DNA from: Pseudomonadota bacterium
GTDB taxonomy: Bacteria; Pseudomonadota; Alphaproteobacteria; Sphingomonadales; Sphingomonadaceae
Assembly (NCBI GenBank): GCA_029781465.1
Contig: JAKOWQ010000179.1
Location: 1 to 17,634 of the forward strand
Reading direction: 5' to 3'
Length of the DNA: 17,634 bases
A program made the translations under genes and the position numbers. Within the stretch, counting starts at the first letter, position 1; each line of letters starts with the position of its first letter. The notes beneath the pieces were generated by a model, which searched no databases, was not told the origin of the DNA, and saw nothing but the letters and a program-made list of their open reading frames with translations. Shown in pieces: positions 1 through 7,928 of this stretch.

Positions 1-481
1 GGGTGGCAACCTGGACCTGCTCGCCCAGCACCTTGAGCTGTTCCTGCGCGGCGGGACGATTGACGTCGAGCGACGCCATCATCACCTTCTTGCCTTGCTT
101 TTCCTTGAGCAGCTTGCCAAGCTTGGCGGTGGTGGTGGTCTTGCCCGAGCCCTGCAGGCCGACCATCATGATCACCACCGGCGGCGCGGCATTGAGATCA
201 AGGCCCGGGACGTCCTCGCCGCCGAGCATCTCGACCAGCGCGTCGTTGACCACCTTGACGACCTGCTGCCCCGGGGTGACCGAGCGCAGCACTTCGGTGC
301 CAATGGCCTTTTCGGTTACATCGTCGATGAAGCGGCGCACCACAGGCAGCGCCACATCGGCCTCTAGCAGCGCGATCCGCACCTCGCGCATGGCATCGCG
401 GACGTCCTGCTCCTTGAGCGCACCGCGCCCGCGCAGCCTGTCAAAGACTGTGCCAAGCCGGTCGGAAAGGGCATCGAACAT
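1..481 (-). CDS. ffh: Signal recognition particle GTPase Ffh (5' part, runs off window)
   Basis: Ffh binds 4.5S RNA and signal sequences of nascent membrane proteins and delivers ribosomes to FtsY at the inner membrane. Only the first 160 residues are in the window. They cover the helical N domain (about 1-90) and the start of the G domain, with the P-loop GLQGSGKTTTTAKLGKLL at about 108-125 and the SLDVNRPAAQEQL segment (137-149) typical of SRP GTPases. The start is an ATG (CAT at 479-481) giving MFDALSDRLG, which fits the family N-terminus; the Shine-Dalgarno is weak (GTGG shortly upstream). The M domain lies outside the window. The tRNA-Ala gene lies upstream on the same strand and is separated by an intrinsic terminator, so ffh probably has its own promoter, which I could not pinpoint. 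Family identity is clear from the sequence. Confidence 0.95.
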   Translation of the reverse strand, partial: MFDALSDRLGTVFDRLRGRGALKEQDVRDAMREVRIALLEADVALPVVRRFIDDVTEKAIGTEVLRSVTPGQQVVKVVNDALVEMLGGEDVPGLDLNAAPPVVIMMVGLQGSGKTTTTAKLGKLLKEKQGKKVMMASLDVNRPAAQEQLKVLGEQVQVAT

Positions 482-502
482 CCACTAATCCACTTCAACG
501 CG

Positions 503-533
503 AAAAACGCCGGCGGACGAAACCTCGTCGGCC
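503..533 (-). terminator. Intrinsic terminator downstream of tRNA-Ala
   Basis: On the minus strand a 9-bp stem with one G:G mismatch (512-520 paired with 525-533, loop AACC on the plus strand) is followed by GCG and then five T (503-507). It lies directly after the tRNA gene and before ffh, so it probably ends the tRNA transcript. Confidence 0.65.
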
Positions 534-566
534 AGCGTGGCAATCAGGTACTCAAAATCGCTTGAA

Positions 567-642
567 TGGTGGAGCCTAGCGGGATCGAACCGCTGACCTC
601 CTGCATGCCATGCAGGCGCTCTCCCAGCTGAGCTAAGGCCCC
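567..642 (-). tRNA. tRNA-Ala (anticodon GGC)
   Basis: This is a 76-nt cloverleaf including an encoded 3' CCA. On the minus strand it begins GGGGCCTTAGCTCAGCTGGG, has the anticodon stem CCTGC/GCAGG closing the loop ATGGCAT (anticodon GGC, reading GCC), a T loop GGTTCGATCCC, and ends AGGCTCCACCA. The acceptor stem contains the G3:U70 wobble pair that is the alanine identity element recognised by AlaRS. GCC is a frequent Ala codon in this GC-rich genome. The gene stands alone, with a likely promoter about 65 nt upstream and a terminator about 30 nt downstream. Confidence 0.97.
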
Positions 643-707
643 GTTCCATTCAACAATGGCATCCCTGGGAGGCATGCCATCCCCGCACCATCGGCGCGAG
701 AGGCCGC

Positions 708-736
708 CCTCTAGTGGCGGCTCCCGCGAATGGCAA
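708..736 (-). promoter_or_regulatory. Probable sigma-70 type promoter for tRNA-Ala
   Basis: On the minus strand TTGCCA (731-736) is followed after 17 nt by TAGAGG (708-713). This gives a start near position 700 and a pre-tRNA leader of roughly 58 nt. The -10 is GC-rich and degenerate, like the other candidate promoters in this window. A GCCGCC/GGCGGC dyad (703-708 and 716-721) overlaps the -10. Prediction only. Confidence 0.4.
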
Positions 737-740
737 GGGG

Positions 741-1061
741 TTAATTGTCGTCGCTGTCCCCGTCGTCGTCCATGCCGACACCAAGGTCGTCATCGCCGCC
801 CAGATCGACATCGTTGTCGGGCGAATCGCCGTCTTCATCGATGTCGAGATCCTCGTCTGCCAGATCGACGTCGGCCACTTCCTCGGCCTTTTCCTTCTGC
901 ACTTCCTCATAGGGAATCGGCTGCTTCGACTTGAGCACCGGCTCCGGGTGCCAGGCATAGCCGCACTCGATGCAGGTCACCGGGTCATCCTTGCCCAGAT
1001 CGTAGAAGCGGGTACCGCATTTCGGGCAGCCGTGCTTGGCGCCCCATTCTGCCTTGACCAT
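741..1061 (-). CDS. FYDLN acid-domain protein (TIGR02300 family), zinc ribbon with acidic tail
   Basis: A 106-residue protein of the alphaproteobacterial FYDLN_acid/TIGR02300 family, whose function is not established. Residues 12-33 form a rubredoxin-like zinc ribbon with two CxxC knuckles (CPKC 12-15 and CIEC 30-33) around the family motif, here FYDLG rather than FYDLN. A short lysine/glutamate linker follows, and from about 62 to the end the chain is almost entirely Asp/Glu/Gly. The ATG has a good Shine-Dalgarno (GAGGA) just upstream. Position beside aroA-cmk-rpsA is typical of this family in alphaproteobacteria and suggests, without proving, a role tied to translation or nucleic-acid metabolism. 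Family assignment is firm; function unknown. Confidence 0.9.
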   Translation of the reverse strand: MVKAEWGAKHGCPKCGTRFYDLGKDDPVTCIECGYAWHPEPVLKSKQPIPYEEVQKEKAEEVADVDLADEDLDIDEDGDSPDNDVDLGGDDDLGVGMDDDGDSDDN

Positions 1062-1080
1062 GTCAATTCCTCAGGTGCTG

Positions 1081-1100
1081 CCCTGGCTTGCTGGCCAGGG
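1081..1100 (-). other. Short stem-loop in the FYDLN gene 5' UTR
   Basis: CCCTGGC (1081-1087) and GCCAGGG (1094-1100) form a perfect 7-bp stem with a 6-nt loop. It lies about 20 nt upstream of the FYDLN start codon, just beyond the Shine-Dalgarno. It could influence translation or be incidental. Confidence 0.35.
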
Positions 1101-1156
1101 CGAAAAGTCTTGAATACCTATTGGTGATGGCTTGCGCCAATCCCAGCGCGGCGCGC

Positions 1157-1185
1157 GCCTTGCCATAGGCTGCGCCCGCTGTCAA
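1157..1185 (-). promoter_or_regulatory. Probable promoter of the FYDLN gene
   Basis: On the minus strand a consensus -35 TTGACA (1180-1185) is followed after 17 nt by CAAGGC (1157-1162), a degenerate -10 like the atp promoter's TAAGGG. An alternative -10, TATGGC, would leave only 12 nt of spacer. The start would be near 1150, giving a leader of about 90 nt. Confidence 0.45.
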
Positions 1186-1188
1186 AAG
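1160..1188 (+). promoter_or_regulatory. Possible aroA promoter, overlapping the divergent one
   Basis: TTGCCA (1160-1165) is followed after 17 nt by CAAAAG (1183-1188), 38 nt before the aroA TTG start. Its -35 overlaps the -10 of the divergent promoter and its -10 overlaps the other's -35. The -10 is poor, so this is a weak call. Confidence 0.28.
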
Positions 1189-1226
1189 CCGCGCGAAATT
1201 GCAAGTCCCAAGCGAAAGCACAGCCA

Positions 1227-2573
1227 TTGTCCAGCGCCGATCCCGCCCAGGCCAAGCCGCGCCGTTTCCTGCCTTGCGGGCCGCTACGGGGGCGGATTCG
1301 CGTGCCGGGCGACAAGTCGATCAGCCACCGCTCGATCATGCTCGGCGCGCTGGCGGTTGGCGAAACGCGGGTTTCGGGGCTGCTTGAGGGCGAAGATGTG
1401 CTGGCCACCGCCGCAGCGATGCGGGCGATGGGCGCACAAGTTGAGCGGATCGGCGATGGCGAATGGCTGATTCACGGGGTTGGTGTCGGCGCTCTGCTTC
1501 AGCCCGAGGCGCCGCTCGACATGGGCAATTCGGGCACTTCGACCCGGCTGCTGATGGGGCTGGTTGCAAGCCACGCCATCGAAACGCGGTTTTTCGGCGA
1601 TGCCAGCCTGTCCAAGCGGCCGATGGGCCGGGTGATCGAGCCGCTCAGCCAGATGGGCGCAGCGTTCGAGGCAAGCGAAGGCGCCAATGGATCGAAAACT
1701 CTGCCACTGACCGTGCGCGGCGCGAACCCGGCGGTGCCGATCGAATACCGCCTGCCGGTCGCCAGCGCGCAAGTAAAAAGCGCCGTTCTGCTAGCCGGGC
1801 TCAACACGCCGGGGATCACCACGGTGATCGAGCCGGTCCCGACCCGCGATCATAGCGAACGGATGCTGCGCGGGTTCGGCGCCGAGCTGGACGTCGAGGA
1901 AGCGGGCGGTGAACGGGTGATCCGCATTCGCGGCGAGGCCGAACTAAGGCCGCAGACCATCGCGGTGCCGGGCGATCCCAGCTCGGCCGCCTTTTTCCTG
2001 GTCGCCGCGCTGGTCGTGCCCGGCAGCGAACTGACGATCGAGAACGTCGGCCTCAATCCGACCCGCGCCGGGATCGTCGAAGTGCTGCGCCAGATGGGCG
2101 GGGATATCACCGAGATCAACCGCCGCGAGGTTGGCGGTGAGCCGGTGGCCGATCTGCTGGTGCGGCATTCGGCGCTCAAGGGAATCGCAGTCGATCCCGC
2201 GATCGCGCCGAGCATGATCGACGAATTCCCCGCGCTGTTCGTCGCCGCCAGCCTGGCCGAGGGCACCACCGTCACCACCGGGTTGGAGGAACTGCGGGTC
2301 AAGGAAAGCGACCGGATCACCGCCATGGCCGAAGCGCTGGCGCTGGCCGGGGCGCGGGTGCGCGAAACCGAAGATGGCCTGATCGTCGAGGGCACCGGCG
2401 GCGCTCTGCTTGCCGGTGGCGGCCCGGTCACGACCCATCTCGATCACCGCATCGCCATGAGCTTGGCGGTGGCAGGCCTGGCCAGCCGCGACGGGGTGGA
2501 AGTGGACGACACCCGCCCGATCGCCACCAGCTTCCCCCAGTTCGAGGCTTTGCTTGATGAGGTGACCCGGTGA
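1227..2573 (+). CDS. aroA: 3-phosphoshikimate 1-carboxyvinyltransferase (EPSP synthase)
   Basis: Catalyses PEP + shikimate-3-phosphate to EPSP, the sixth step of the shikimate pathway, in the cytoplasm. It has 448 residues, normal for the family. Visible motifs are VPGDKSISHR (26-35, catalytic Lys30), GNSGTSTR (100-107), RPMGR (131-135), SAQVK (180-184), RDHSER (207-212), GDPSSAAFF (249-257), NPTR (277-280), RVKESDR (357-363) and DHRIAMS (406-412). The RPMGR, SAQVK, RDHSE and NPTR set matches class II enzymes such as CP4. The residue aligning with CP4 Ala100 is Gly103, the ordinary state. TTG at 1227 is the only possible start between the in-frame stop at 1125 and the GDKS motif except a GTG inside that motif. 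No clear Shine-Dalgarno is visible. The 3' end overlaps cmk (GTGA), implying translational coupling. Confidence 0.95.
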   Translation: MSSADPAQAKPRRFLPCGPLRGRIRVPGDKSISHRSIMLGALAVGETRVSGLLEGEDVLATAAAMRAMGAQVERIGDGEWLIHGVGVGALLQPEAPLDMGNSGTSTRLLMGLVASHAIETRFFGDASLSKRPMGRVIEPLSQMGAAFEASEGANGSKTLPLTVRGANPAVPIEYRLPVASAQVKSAVLLAGLNTPGITTVIEPVPTRDHSERMLRGFGAELDVEEAGGERVIRIRGEAELRPQTIAVPGDPSSAAFFLVAALVVPGSELTIENVGLNPTRAGIVEVLRQMGGDITEINRREVGGEPVADLLVRHSALKGIAVDPAIAPSMIDEFPALFVAASLAEGTTVTTGLEELRVKESDRITAMAEALALAGARVRETEDGLIVEGTGGALLAGGGPVTTHLDHRIAMSLAVAGLASRDGVEVDDTRPIATSFPQFEALLDEVTR

Positions 2574-3214
2574 TCGTCGCGGTCGATGGACCCACTGCCT
2601 CGGGCAAGGGCACCATCGCCAGGGCGCTGGCCGCCCATTTCGCGCTGCCGCATCTCGACACCGGATTGCTCTACCGCGCGGTCGGGCGGCAATGCGCCGT
2701 GCAAGGGGGCAATCCCGACGATCCTGCAGATGCCCTTGCCGCCTGCGCCTTTCCCGACAGCCTGCTGGCCGATCCCGAGCTGCGCAGCGAAGCGACCGGC
2801 GGCCTGGCCAGCCGGGTTTCGGTCCATCCCGGCGTGCGCCAGGCCCTCTACGAACGCCAACGCGCCTTTGCCCTTCAGGAAGGCGGCGCGGTGCTCGATG
2901 GGCGCGACATCGGCACCGTCATCGCGCCCGAGGCCGAAGTGAAGCTGTTCGTCGTCGCCTCGGTCCCGGCGCGGGCCGAGCGGCGCTTCAGGGAAATGCA
3001 GGCGGCGGGCCGCGCGGTCAGTCTGTCCGAAATCGCCGCCGATCTTGAGGCCCGCGACCGGCGCGACCGTACCCGCGCCGAAGCCCCGCTGGTGGCCGCG
3101 AGCGATGCGGTGCTGCTCGATACCTCGGACCTCCCGCGCGAAGCCGCAATCGCCGCAGCTATCGAAATCGCCCGGACCAAAGCTGCCGCCTTACCCGAAA
3201 ATCGCAGCGCCTAG
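2570..3214 (+). CDS. cmk: Cytidylate kinase
   Basis: Phosphorylates CMP and dCMP using ATP, in pyrimidine nucleotide salvage and recycling from RNA and lipid turnover. It has 214 residues, in the usual range. Motifs are the P-loop GPTASGKGT (7-15), the substrate-site DTGLLYRAVG (30-39), the family signature DGRDIGTVIAP (110-120), and an arginine-rich LID segment DRRDRTR (163-169). It starts with GTG at 2570, overlapping the aroA stop as GTGA, with GAGGTGA close upstream in the aroA coding end. aroA-cmk-rpsA is a long-known bacterial cluster. Here a cytochrome gene sits between cmk and rpsA. The product is identified from its motifs. Confidence 0.95.
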   Translation: MIVAVDGPTASGKGTIARALAAHFALPHLDTGLLYRAVGRQCAVQGGNPDDPADALAACAFPDSLLADPELRSEATGGLASRVSVHPGVRQALYERQRAFALQEGGAVLDGRDIGTVIAPEAEVKLFVVASVPARAERRFREMQAAGRAVSLSEIAADLEARDRRDRTRAEAPLVAASDAVLLDTSDLPREAAIAAAIEIARTKAAALPENRSA

Positions 3215-3243
3215 TTGCTCGCACGCGCGGCCCGGTGTTAGGC
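3215..3243 (+). promoter_or_regulatory. Possible promoter for the cytochrome c gene
   Basis: TTGCTC (3215-3220) immediately follows the cmk stop and is separated by 17 nt from TTAGGC (3238-3243). The ATG comes only 7 nt after the -10, so the transcript from it would be leaderless or nearly so. No Shine-Dalgarno is visible before that ATG, which agrees with a leaderless start. Prediction only. Confidence 0.33.
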
Positions 3244-3250
3244 TGACGCC

Positions 3251-3598
3251 ATGTCCCGTCTTCCCCTGATCGCACTTGCTGCGCTGGTTATCGCCACTGC
3301 GGCCACTCAGCCTCCAGCGCTGTCAAAGCGGGCCCAACGCGGGCTGGCCTTTGCCCAGACCCACTGCGCGGCCTGCCATGGGATCGCCGCCAATGCGACC
3401 TCCCCCAACCCCGAGGCGCCGCCGTGGGACGATATTGCCAACCAGCCGGGGCTGACCGCGATCACCCTGCGCACTTTCTTGCGCGATTCGCACAATTACC
3501 CCGAGGCGATGAACTTCACGGTCGATCGTGCCCGGGTGCGTGAACTGGCCGACTACATGGTCACGCTGCAACGGCCCGGCTACAAGCCGTCGATCTAG
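3251..3598 (+). CDS. Small secreted c-type cytochrome
   Basis: A 115-residue protein with a short signal peptide (hydrophobic segment about 5-17, then ATAATQPP) and one haem-attachment motif, CAACH at 39-43, with axial ligand His43. Met87 in PEAMNF is the best candidate for the distal ligand. RELADYMVTLQRPGYKPS at the C-terminus looks like the final helix of class I cytochromes c. It should be exported by Sec and loaded with haem in the periplasm as an electron carrier. Partner oxidoreductases are not in the window. It lies 36 nt after cmk and 202 nt before rpsA, breaking the usual cmk-rpsA pair. No Shine-Dalgarno is evident. Family identity is good; specific partner unknown. Confidence 0.85.
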   Translation: MSRLPLIALAALVIATAATQPPALSKRAQRGLAFAQTHCAACHGIAANATSPNPEAPPWDDIANQPGLTAITLRTFLRDSHNYPEAMNFTVDRARVRELADYMVTLQRPGYKPSI

Positions 3599-3607
3599 CC
3601 TATTTCC

Positions 3608-3636
3608 TTGCTTTTCCTCGCCCCGTAGCCTAGGGG
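3608..3636 (+). promoter_or_regulatory. rpsA: Possible rpsA promoter
   Basis: TTGCTT (3608-3613), 17 nt, then TAGGGG (3631-3636), giving a leader of roughly 155 nt before the rpsA ATG. An alternative pairing is TTTCCT (3603-3608) with TAGCCT (3626-3631), also at 17 nt. The position just after the cytochrome stop makes an independent rpsA promoter plausible. Confidence 0.35.
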
Positions 3637-3645
3637 CCGCCGGTC

Positions 3646-3666
3646 TTCCCGGGCCCCGGCCCGGAA
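3646..3666 (+). promoter_or_regulatory. GC-rich hairpin in the rpsA leader
   Basis: TTCC-c-GGGCC (3646-3655) pairs with GGCCCGGAA (3658-3666) with one bulged C, and is followed by AAAAGG rather than a T-run. A terminator is therefore unlikely. It may be a leader structure or chance in GC-rich DNA. Confidence 0.35.
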
Positions 3667-3750
3667 AAGGCGCCGTGCATGGCATTCGGCCCGCGCGGCA
3701 CAGCGGCCTCTTGGCCCGCCAAGGCAATGGTGCCGCGGCGGAGAAAGACC

Positions 3751-3766
3751 GGCGGAAACAACCGCC
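3751..3766 (+). promoter_or_regulatory. Small hairpin upstream of the rpsA ribosome binding site
   Basis: GGCGG (3751-3755) and CCGCC (3762-3766) enclose AAACAA. It ends about 20 nt before the GAGGAAA Shine-Dalgarno. S1 is autoregulated through its leader in E. coli, so such a structure is a candidate control element here by analogy only. Confidence 0.3.
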
Positions 3767-3800
3767 TGGCCGGAAACATTGATACGAGGAAACTCACCCT

Positions 3801-5510
<1,710 letters not shown>

Positions 5511-5535
5511 TCCTTCGCGCCTTTTGCGCGCAATC

Positions 5536-5570
5536 AAAGGCCCGCCCGGAGCGATCCGGGCGGGCCTTTT
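5536..5570 (+). terminator. Strong bidirectional intrinsic terminator between rpsA and the SnoaL-like gene
   Basis: A perfect 15-bp stem (5536-5550 with 5555-5569), loop GCGA, core GGCCCGCCCGGA, followed by a T-run. The A-run at the base makes it usable on the minus strand too. It lies 25 nt after the rpsA stop and about 20 nt from the convergent gene's stop. Confidence 0.92.
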
Positions 5571-5591
5571 GCATTCCGCTACCCGCGAGGA

Positions 5592-6023
5592 TCAGCCCAG
5601 GCCAAGCTGCCGCGCGATCTGCGCCGGATCGACATAGGGCCGCTCACAAACGATCTTGTCGCTGCCGGGAGCGAACTGGAACACCCCGGCCATGCGCACC
5701 TTGAAGCTCTTGCCAGTGGGCGGCACCACCTGGTCTCCCACCTTGAGCGGCCCCAGATGGGTGCCGGTCAGGTACATTTCGATATGCACATTGTCCCCGG
5801 CGTGGGCGATCGAGATCAGCTCGTTGCCCTGATCGGGAAACGGGGTGCGCGAGGATTCGAAATAGCGCATCACCTCGTCGCGCCCATCGAACACCATGGC
5901 ATCACCGTTGATCTCGTAGCGCGGGTGCGCGAAGGTTTCGAGCACGGCCTCGAAATCAAGCTCGCATTCAAGCCGCATGTGATCGCGCACCACCTGCATG
6001 CGCCGTTCTGCCAGATCGTCCAT
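5592..6023 (-). CDS. SnoaL/NTF2-like fold protein (ester cyclase-like)
   Basis: A 143-residue protein with the layout of the NTF2-like superfamily (SnoaL-type): an N-terminal helix pair (about 1-30), the HPRYEINGDAMVFDGRDEVM segment (33-52), then strands including NVHIEMYLTGTHLGPL (78-93) and the closing strands with TGKSFKVRMAGVFQF (103-117). Relatives are small-molecule cyclases, isomerases or simple binding proteins, and I cannot name the substrate. The ATG at 6023 is preferred over an upstream in-frame start (6128) because GAGGAGAGGATA lies directly before it and the longer form would run into the divergent gloB promoter region. It is convergent with rpsA and divergent from gloB. Confidence 0.8.
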   Translation of the reverse strand: MDDLAERRMQVVRDHMRLECELDFEAVLETFAHPRYEINGDAMVFDGRDEVMRYFESSRTPFPDQGNELISIAHAGDNVHIEMYLTGTHLGPLKVGDQVVPPTGKSFKVRMAGVFQFAPGSDKIVCERPYVDPAQIARQLGLG

Positions 6024-6084
6024 TATCCTCTCCTCGGTTCCGCGAATTGATGTGCCGGGCTGCCCCGGTTTTGACAAGGCGGGC

Positions 6085-6112
6085 TTTTGCTTTGCGGCAA
6101 AGCGGCTATGCT
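6085..6112 (+). promoter_or_regulatory. Possible promoter for gloB-quinone reductase operon
   Basis: TATGCT (6107-6112) lies 18 nt before the gloB ATG. The best -35 at suitable spacing is TTTTGC (6085-6090, 16 nt spacer). The nearby perfect TTGACA (6071-6076) is 30 nt from this -10, too far. The transcript would carry a very short leader containing GGGAGA. Confidence 0.3.
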
Positions 6113-6130
6113 GCGGGGCGGGAGACATCC

Positions 6131-6889
6131 ATGCTTGAAATCCACCAGTTCCCCTGCCTCAGCGATAACTACGGCTATCTGCTGCACGATCCCGCCAGCG
6201 GTGAGACGGTGTGCATCGACACGCCCGACGGGCCGGAATACCTGCGCCAGGCCGAGCTGAAAGGCTGGCGGATCACCCAGATCTGGAACACGCACTGGCA
6301 CCCCGACCATGCCGGTGGGAACGAGGCGATCAAGGCCGCCACCGGCTGCACCATCACCGCCCCCGCCAACGAAGGCTTTCCGATCTACGGGGTCGATCGC
6401 GCGGTTGGCGGCGGTGAGCGCTTCATGCTGGGCACCTATGAGGTCGAGGTGATCGACGTTGGCGGGCACACCAAGGGCCACGTCGCCTATCATCTGCCGC
6501 AAGCCGGGATCGCCTTTACCGGCGACGCGCTGTTCGCGCTGGGCTGCGGGCGGATGTTCGAGGGAACAGCCGAGCAGTTCTGGGCCAGCCTTGCCCGGCT
6601 GAAAACCCTGCCCCCGGCCACATTGATCTATTGCGCGCATGAATACACCCAGTCCAACGCCCGCTTTGCGCTCCATGCCGATCCCGGCAATCCGCTGCTT
6701 GCCGCCTATGCCGAAGAGATCGCCGCGCGCCGCACCGCCGGAGAGCCGACCGTTCCGGCCCTGATGGAGCGCGAGCTCGCCACCAACCCCTTCCTGCGCG
6801 CCGACGATCCCGCCATGCGCGAGCGGTGGGGCGGCGGCGATGCGGTGGCGACCTTTGCCGCCCTGCGCGCGGCCAAGGACACCTTCTGA
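6131..6889 (+). CDS. gloB: Hydroxyacylglutathione hydrolase (glyoxalase II)
   Basis: Hydrolyses S-lactoylglutathione to lactate and glutathione, the second step of methylglyoxal detoxification, in the cytoplasm. It has 252 residues, the usual size. It is a metallo-beta-lactamase fold with the binuclear metal site THWHPDH (54-60: His55, His57, Asp59, His60), His113 in GGHTKGH, Asp132 in FTGDALF and His170 in YCAHEYT. ALGCGRMFEG (136-145) and the C-terminal NPFLRADDP (219-227) are GloB hallmarks that distinguish it from generic MBL proteins. The ATG at 6131 (MLEIHQFPCL) with GGGAGA upstream is chosen over the longer in-frame ATG at 6047, which adds 28 unrelated residues. The next gene follows after 4 nt. 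Confidence 0.93.
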   Translation: MLEIHQFPCLSDNYGYLLHDPASGETVCIDTPDGPEYLRQAELKGWRITQIWNTHWHPDHAGGNEAIKAATGCTITAPANEGFPIYGVDRAVGGGERFMLGTYEVEVIDVGGHTKGHVAYHLPQAGIAFTGDALFALGCGRMFEGTAEQFWASLARLKTLPPATLIYCAHEYTQSNARFALHADPGNPLLAAYAEEIAARRTAGEPTVPALMERELATNPFLRADDPAMRERWGGGDAVATFAALRAAKDTF

Positions 6890-6893
6890 CCGC

Positions 6894-7868
6894 GTGAAGG
6901 CACTGCTCGTCCATAGGCTCTCGCCCGATCTTTCGGGCGTGGAGCTGGCGGAAGTCGCCATGCCGGAACGGCGCGCGGGCGAAGTGCTGGTGCGGATCCG
7001 CGCGGCCTCGCTCAACTTTCCCGACCTCTTGATGACCCGCGGTTTCTATCAGGCCAAGCCCGAGCTGCCCTTCGTTGCGGGGCTCGAACTGGCAGGAGAG
7101 GTGATCGCGGCCGATCCCGATGGGCCGTTCAGGCCCCTTGACCGGGTGATGGGCGGGAACAAGACCGGCGCTTTTGCCGAATATGCCAGTCTGCCTCCCA
7201 CTGCGCTGCGCCCGATCCCCGACGGGCTGGACTTTGTCACTGCCGCCGCGCTTGGCGCGGCCTATGGCACGGCCTGGACCGCGCTGGTCGAACAGGGCGG
7301 CTTGAAGGCCGGGCAATGGGTGCTGGTCCACGGCGCCAGCGGCGGGGTTGGCCTTGCTGCCTGCGATCTGGCCAAGGCACTGGGGGCGAAAGTGATCGCG
7401 GCCAGCGGATCGCCGGAAAAGCTCGGGGCTCTCGCGGCGGCCTGCCAACCCGACGCGGTGCTGCTGGCCCAGGGCCGGTTCCGCGAGGCTGTGGCCGAAA
7501 TCACCGGCGGGGAGCTGTGTGATCTGGTGTTCGATCCGGTTGGCGGCGACATTTTCGACGAGAGCACCCGCTGCGTCGCCTTTGGCGGCAAGCTGCTGGT
7601 CATCGGTTTTGCCGGTGGGCGGATTGCGGGGATTTCAACCAATATCCCGCTGATCAAGGGCTTCGCGATCGTCGGCGTGCGCGCGGGCGAATATGCCCGC
7701 CGCTTTCCCGAGCGTGGGCAGGCAATCCGCGAAGCGGTGAACGCGATGGCGGCTGCGGGACGGCTCCACCCCCATATCGACCGGGTGCTGCCGCTTGAAC
7801 GCTGGCACGAAGCCTTCGCGGCGATGGACCGGCGCGAGATCGTGGGGAAAGTCGTGCTGGTTCCCTGA
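6894..7868 (+). CDS. NAD(P)H:quinone oxidoreductase, zinc-independent MDR family
   Basis: A 324-residue medium-chain dehydrogenase/reductase of the quinone oxidoreductase type. It has an N-terminal GroES-like domain (about 1-125, with SLNFPDLLMTRG at 39-50 and PFVAGLELAGEV at 59-70) and a Rossmann domain with the nucleotide-binding motif HGASGGVG (146-153). No Cys/His zinc-site set is present, as expected for QOR rather than alcohol dehydrogenases. The likely reaction is NAD(P)H-dependent reduction of quinones or enones. It starts with GTG at 6894, 4 nt after the gloB stop, without a strong Shine-Dalgarno, so it is probably translated by coupling to gloB. An upstream start at 6840 would overlap gloB and add an unrelated peptide. 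The exact substrate is uncertain. Confidence 0.85.
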   Translation: MKALLVHRLSPDLSGVELAEVAMPERRAGEVLVRIRAASLNFPDLLMTRGFYQAKPELPFVAGLELAGEVIAADPDGPFRPLDRVMGGNKTGAFAEYASLPPTALRPIPDGLDFVTAAALGAAYGTAWTALVEQGGLKAGQWVLVHGASGGVGLAACDLAKALGAKVIAASGSPEKLGALAAACQPDAVLLAQGRFREAVAEITGGELCDLVFDPVGGDIFDESTRCVAFGGKLLVIGFAGGRIAGISTNIPLIKGFAIVGVRAGEYARRFPERGQAIREAVNAMAAAGRLHPHIDRVLPLERWHEAFAAMDRREIVGKVVLVP

Positions 7869-7877
7869 AACGAAGAA

Positions 7878-7899
7878 GGGCGGCCCTTGTGGACCGCCC
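7878..7899. terminator. Hairpin between convergent quinone reductase and atpF
   Basis: GGGCGG (7878-7883) pairs with CCGCCC (7894-7899), then a C/A mismatch and two more pairs around TTGT. T-runs on either side are short (CTTCC on plus, TTCTTC on minus), so this is a modest bidirectional terminator for the converging gloB and F0 operons. Confidence 0.55.
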
Positions 7900-7928
7900 C
7901 TTCCCCCTCTCCAAGCTGGTAATCCGGT

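Noticed and set aside
1227..2573. Glyphosate-tolerant AroA
   Set aside because: Class II-like motifs are present but the key residue is Gly103, the ordinary state, so tolerance cannot be claimed from sequence.
6071..6076. Perfect TTGACA upstream of gloB as its -35
   Set aside because: It is 30 nt from the TATGCT -10, too far for a sigma-70 promoter; it is probably chance or serves another start.
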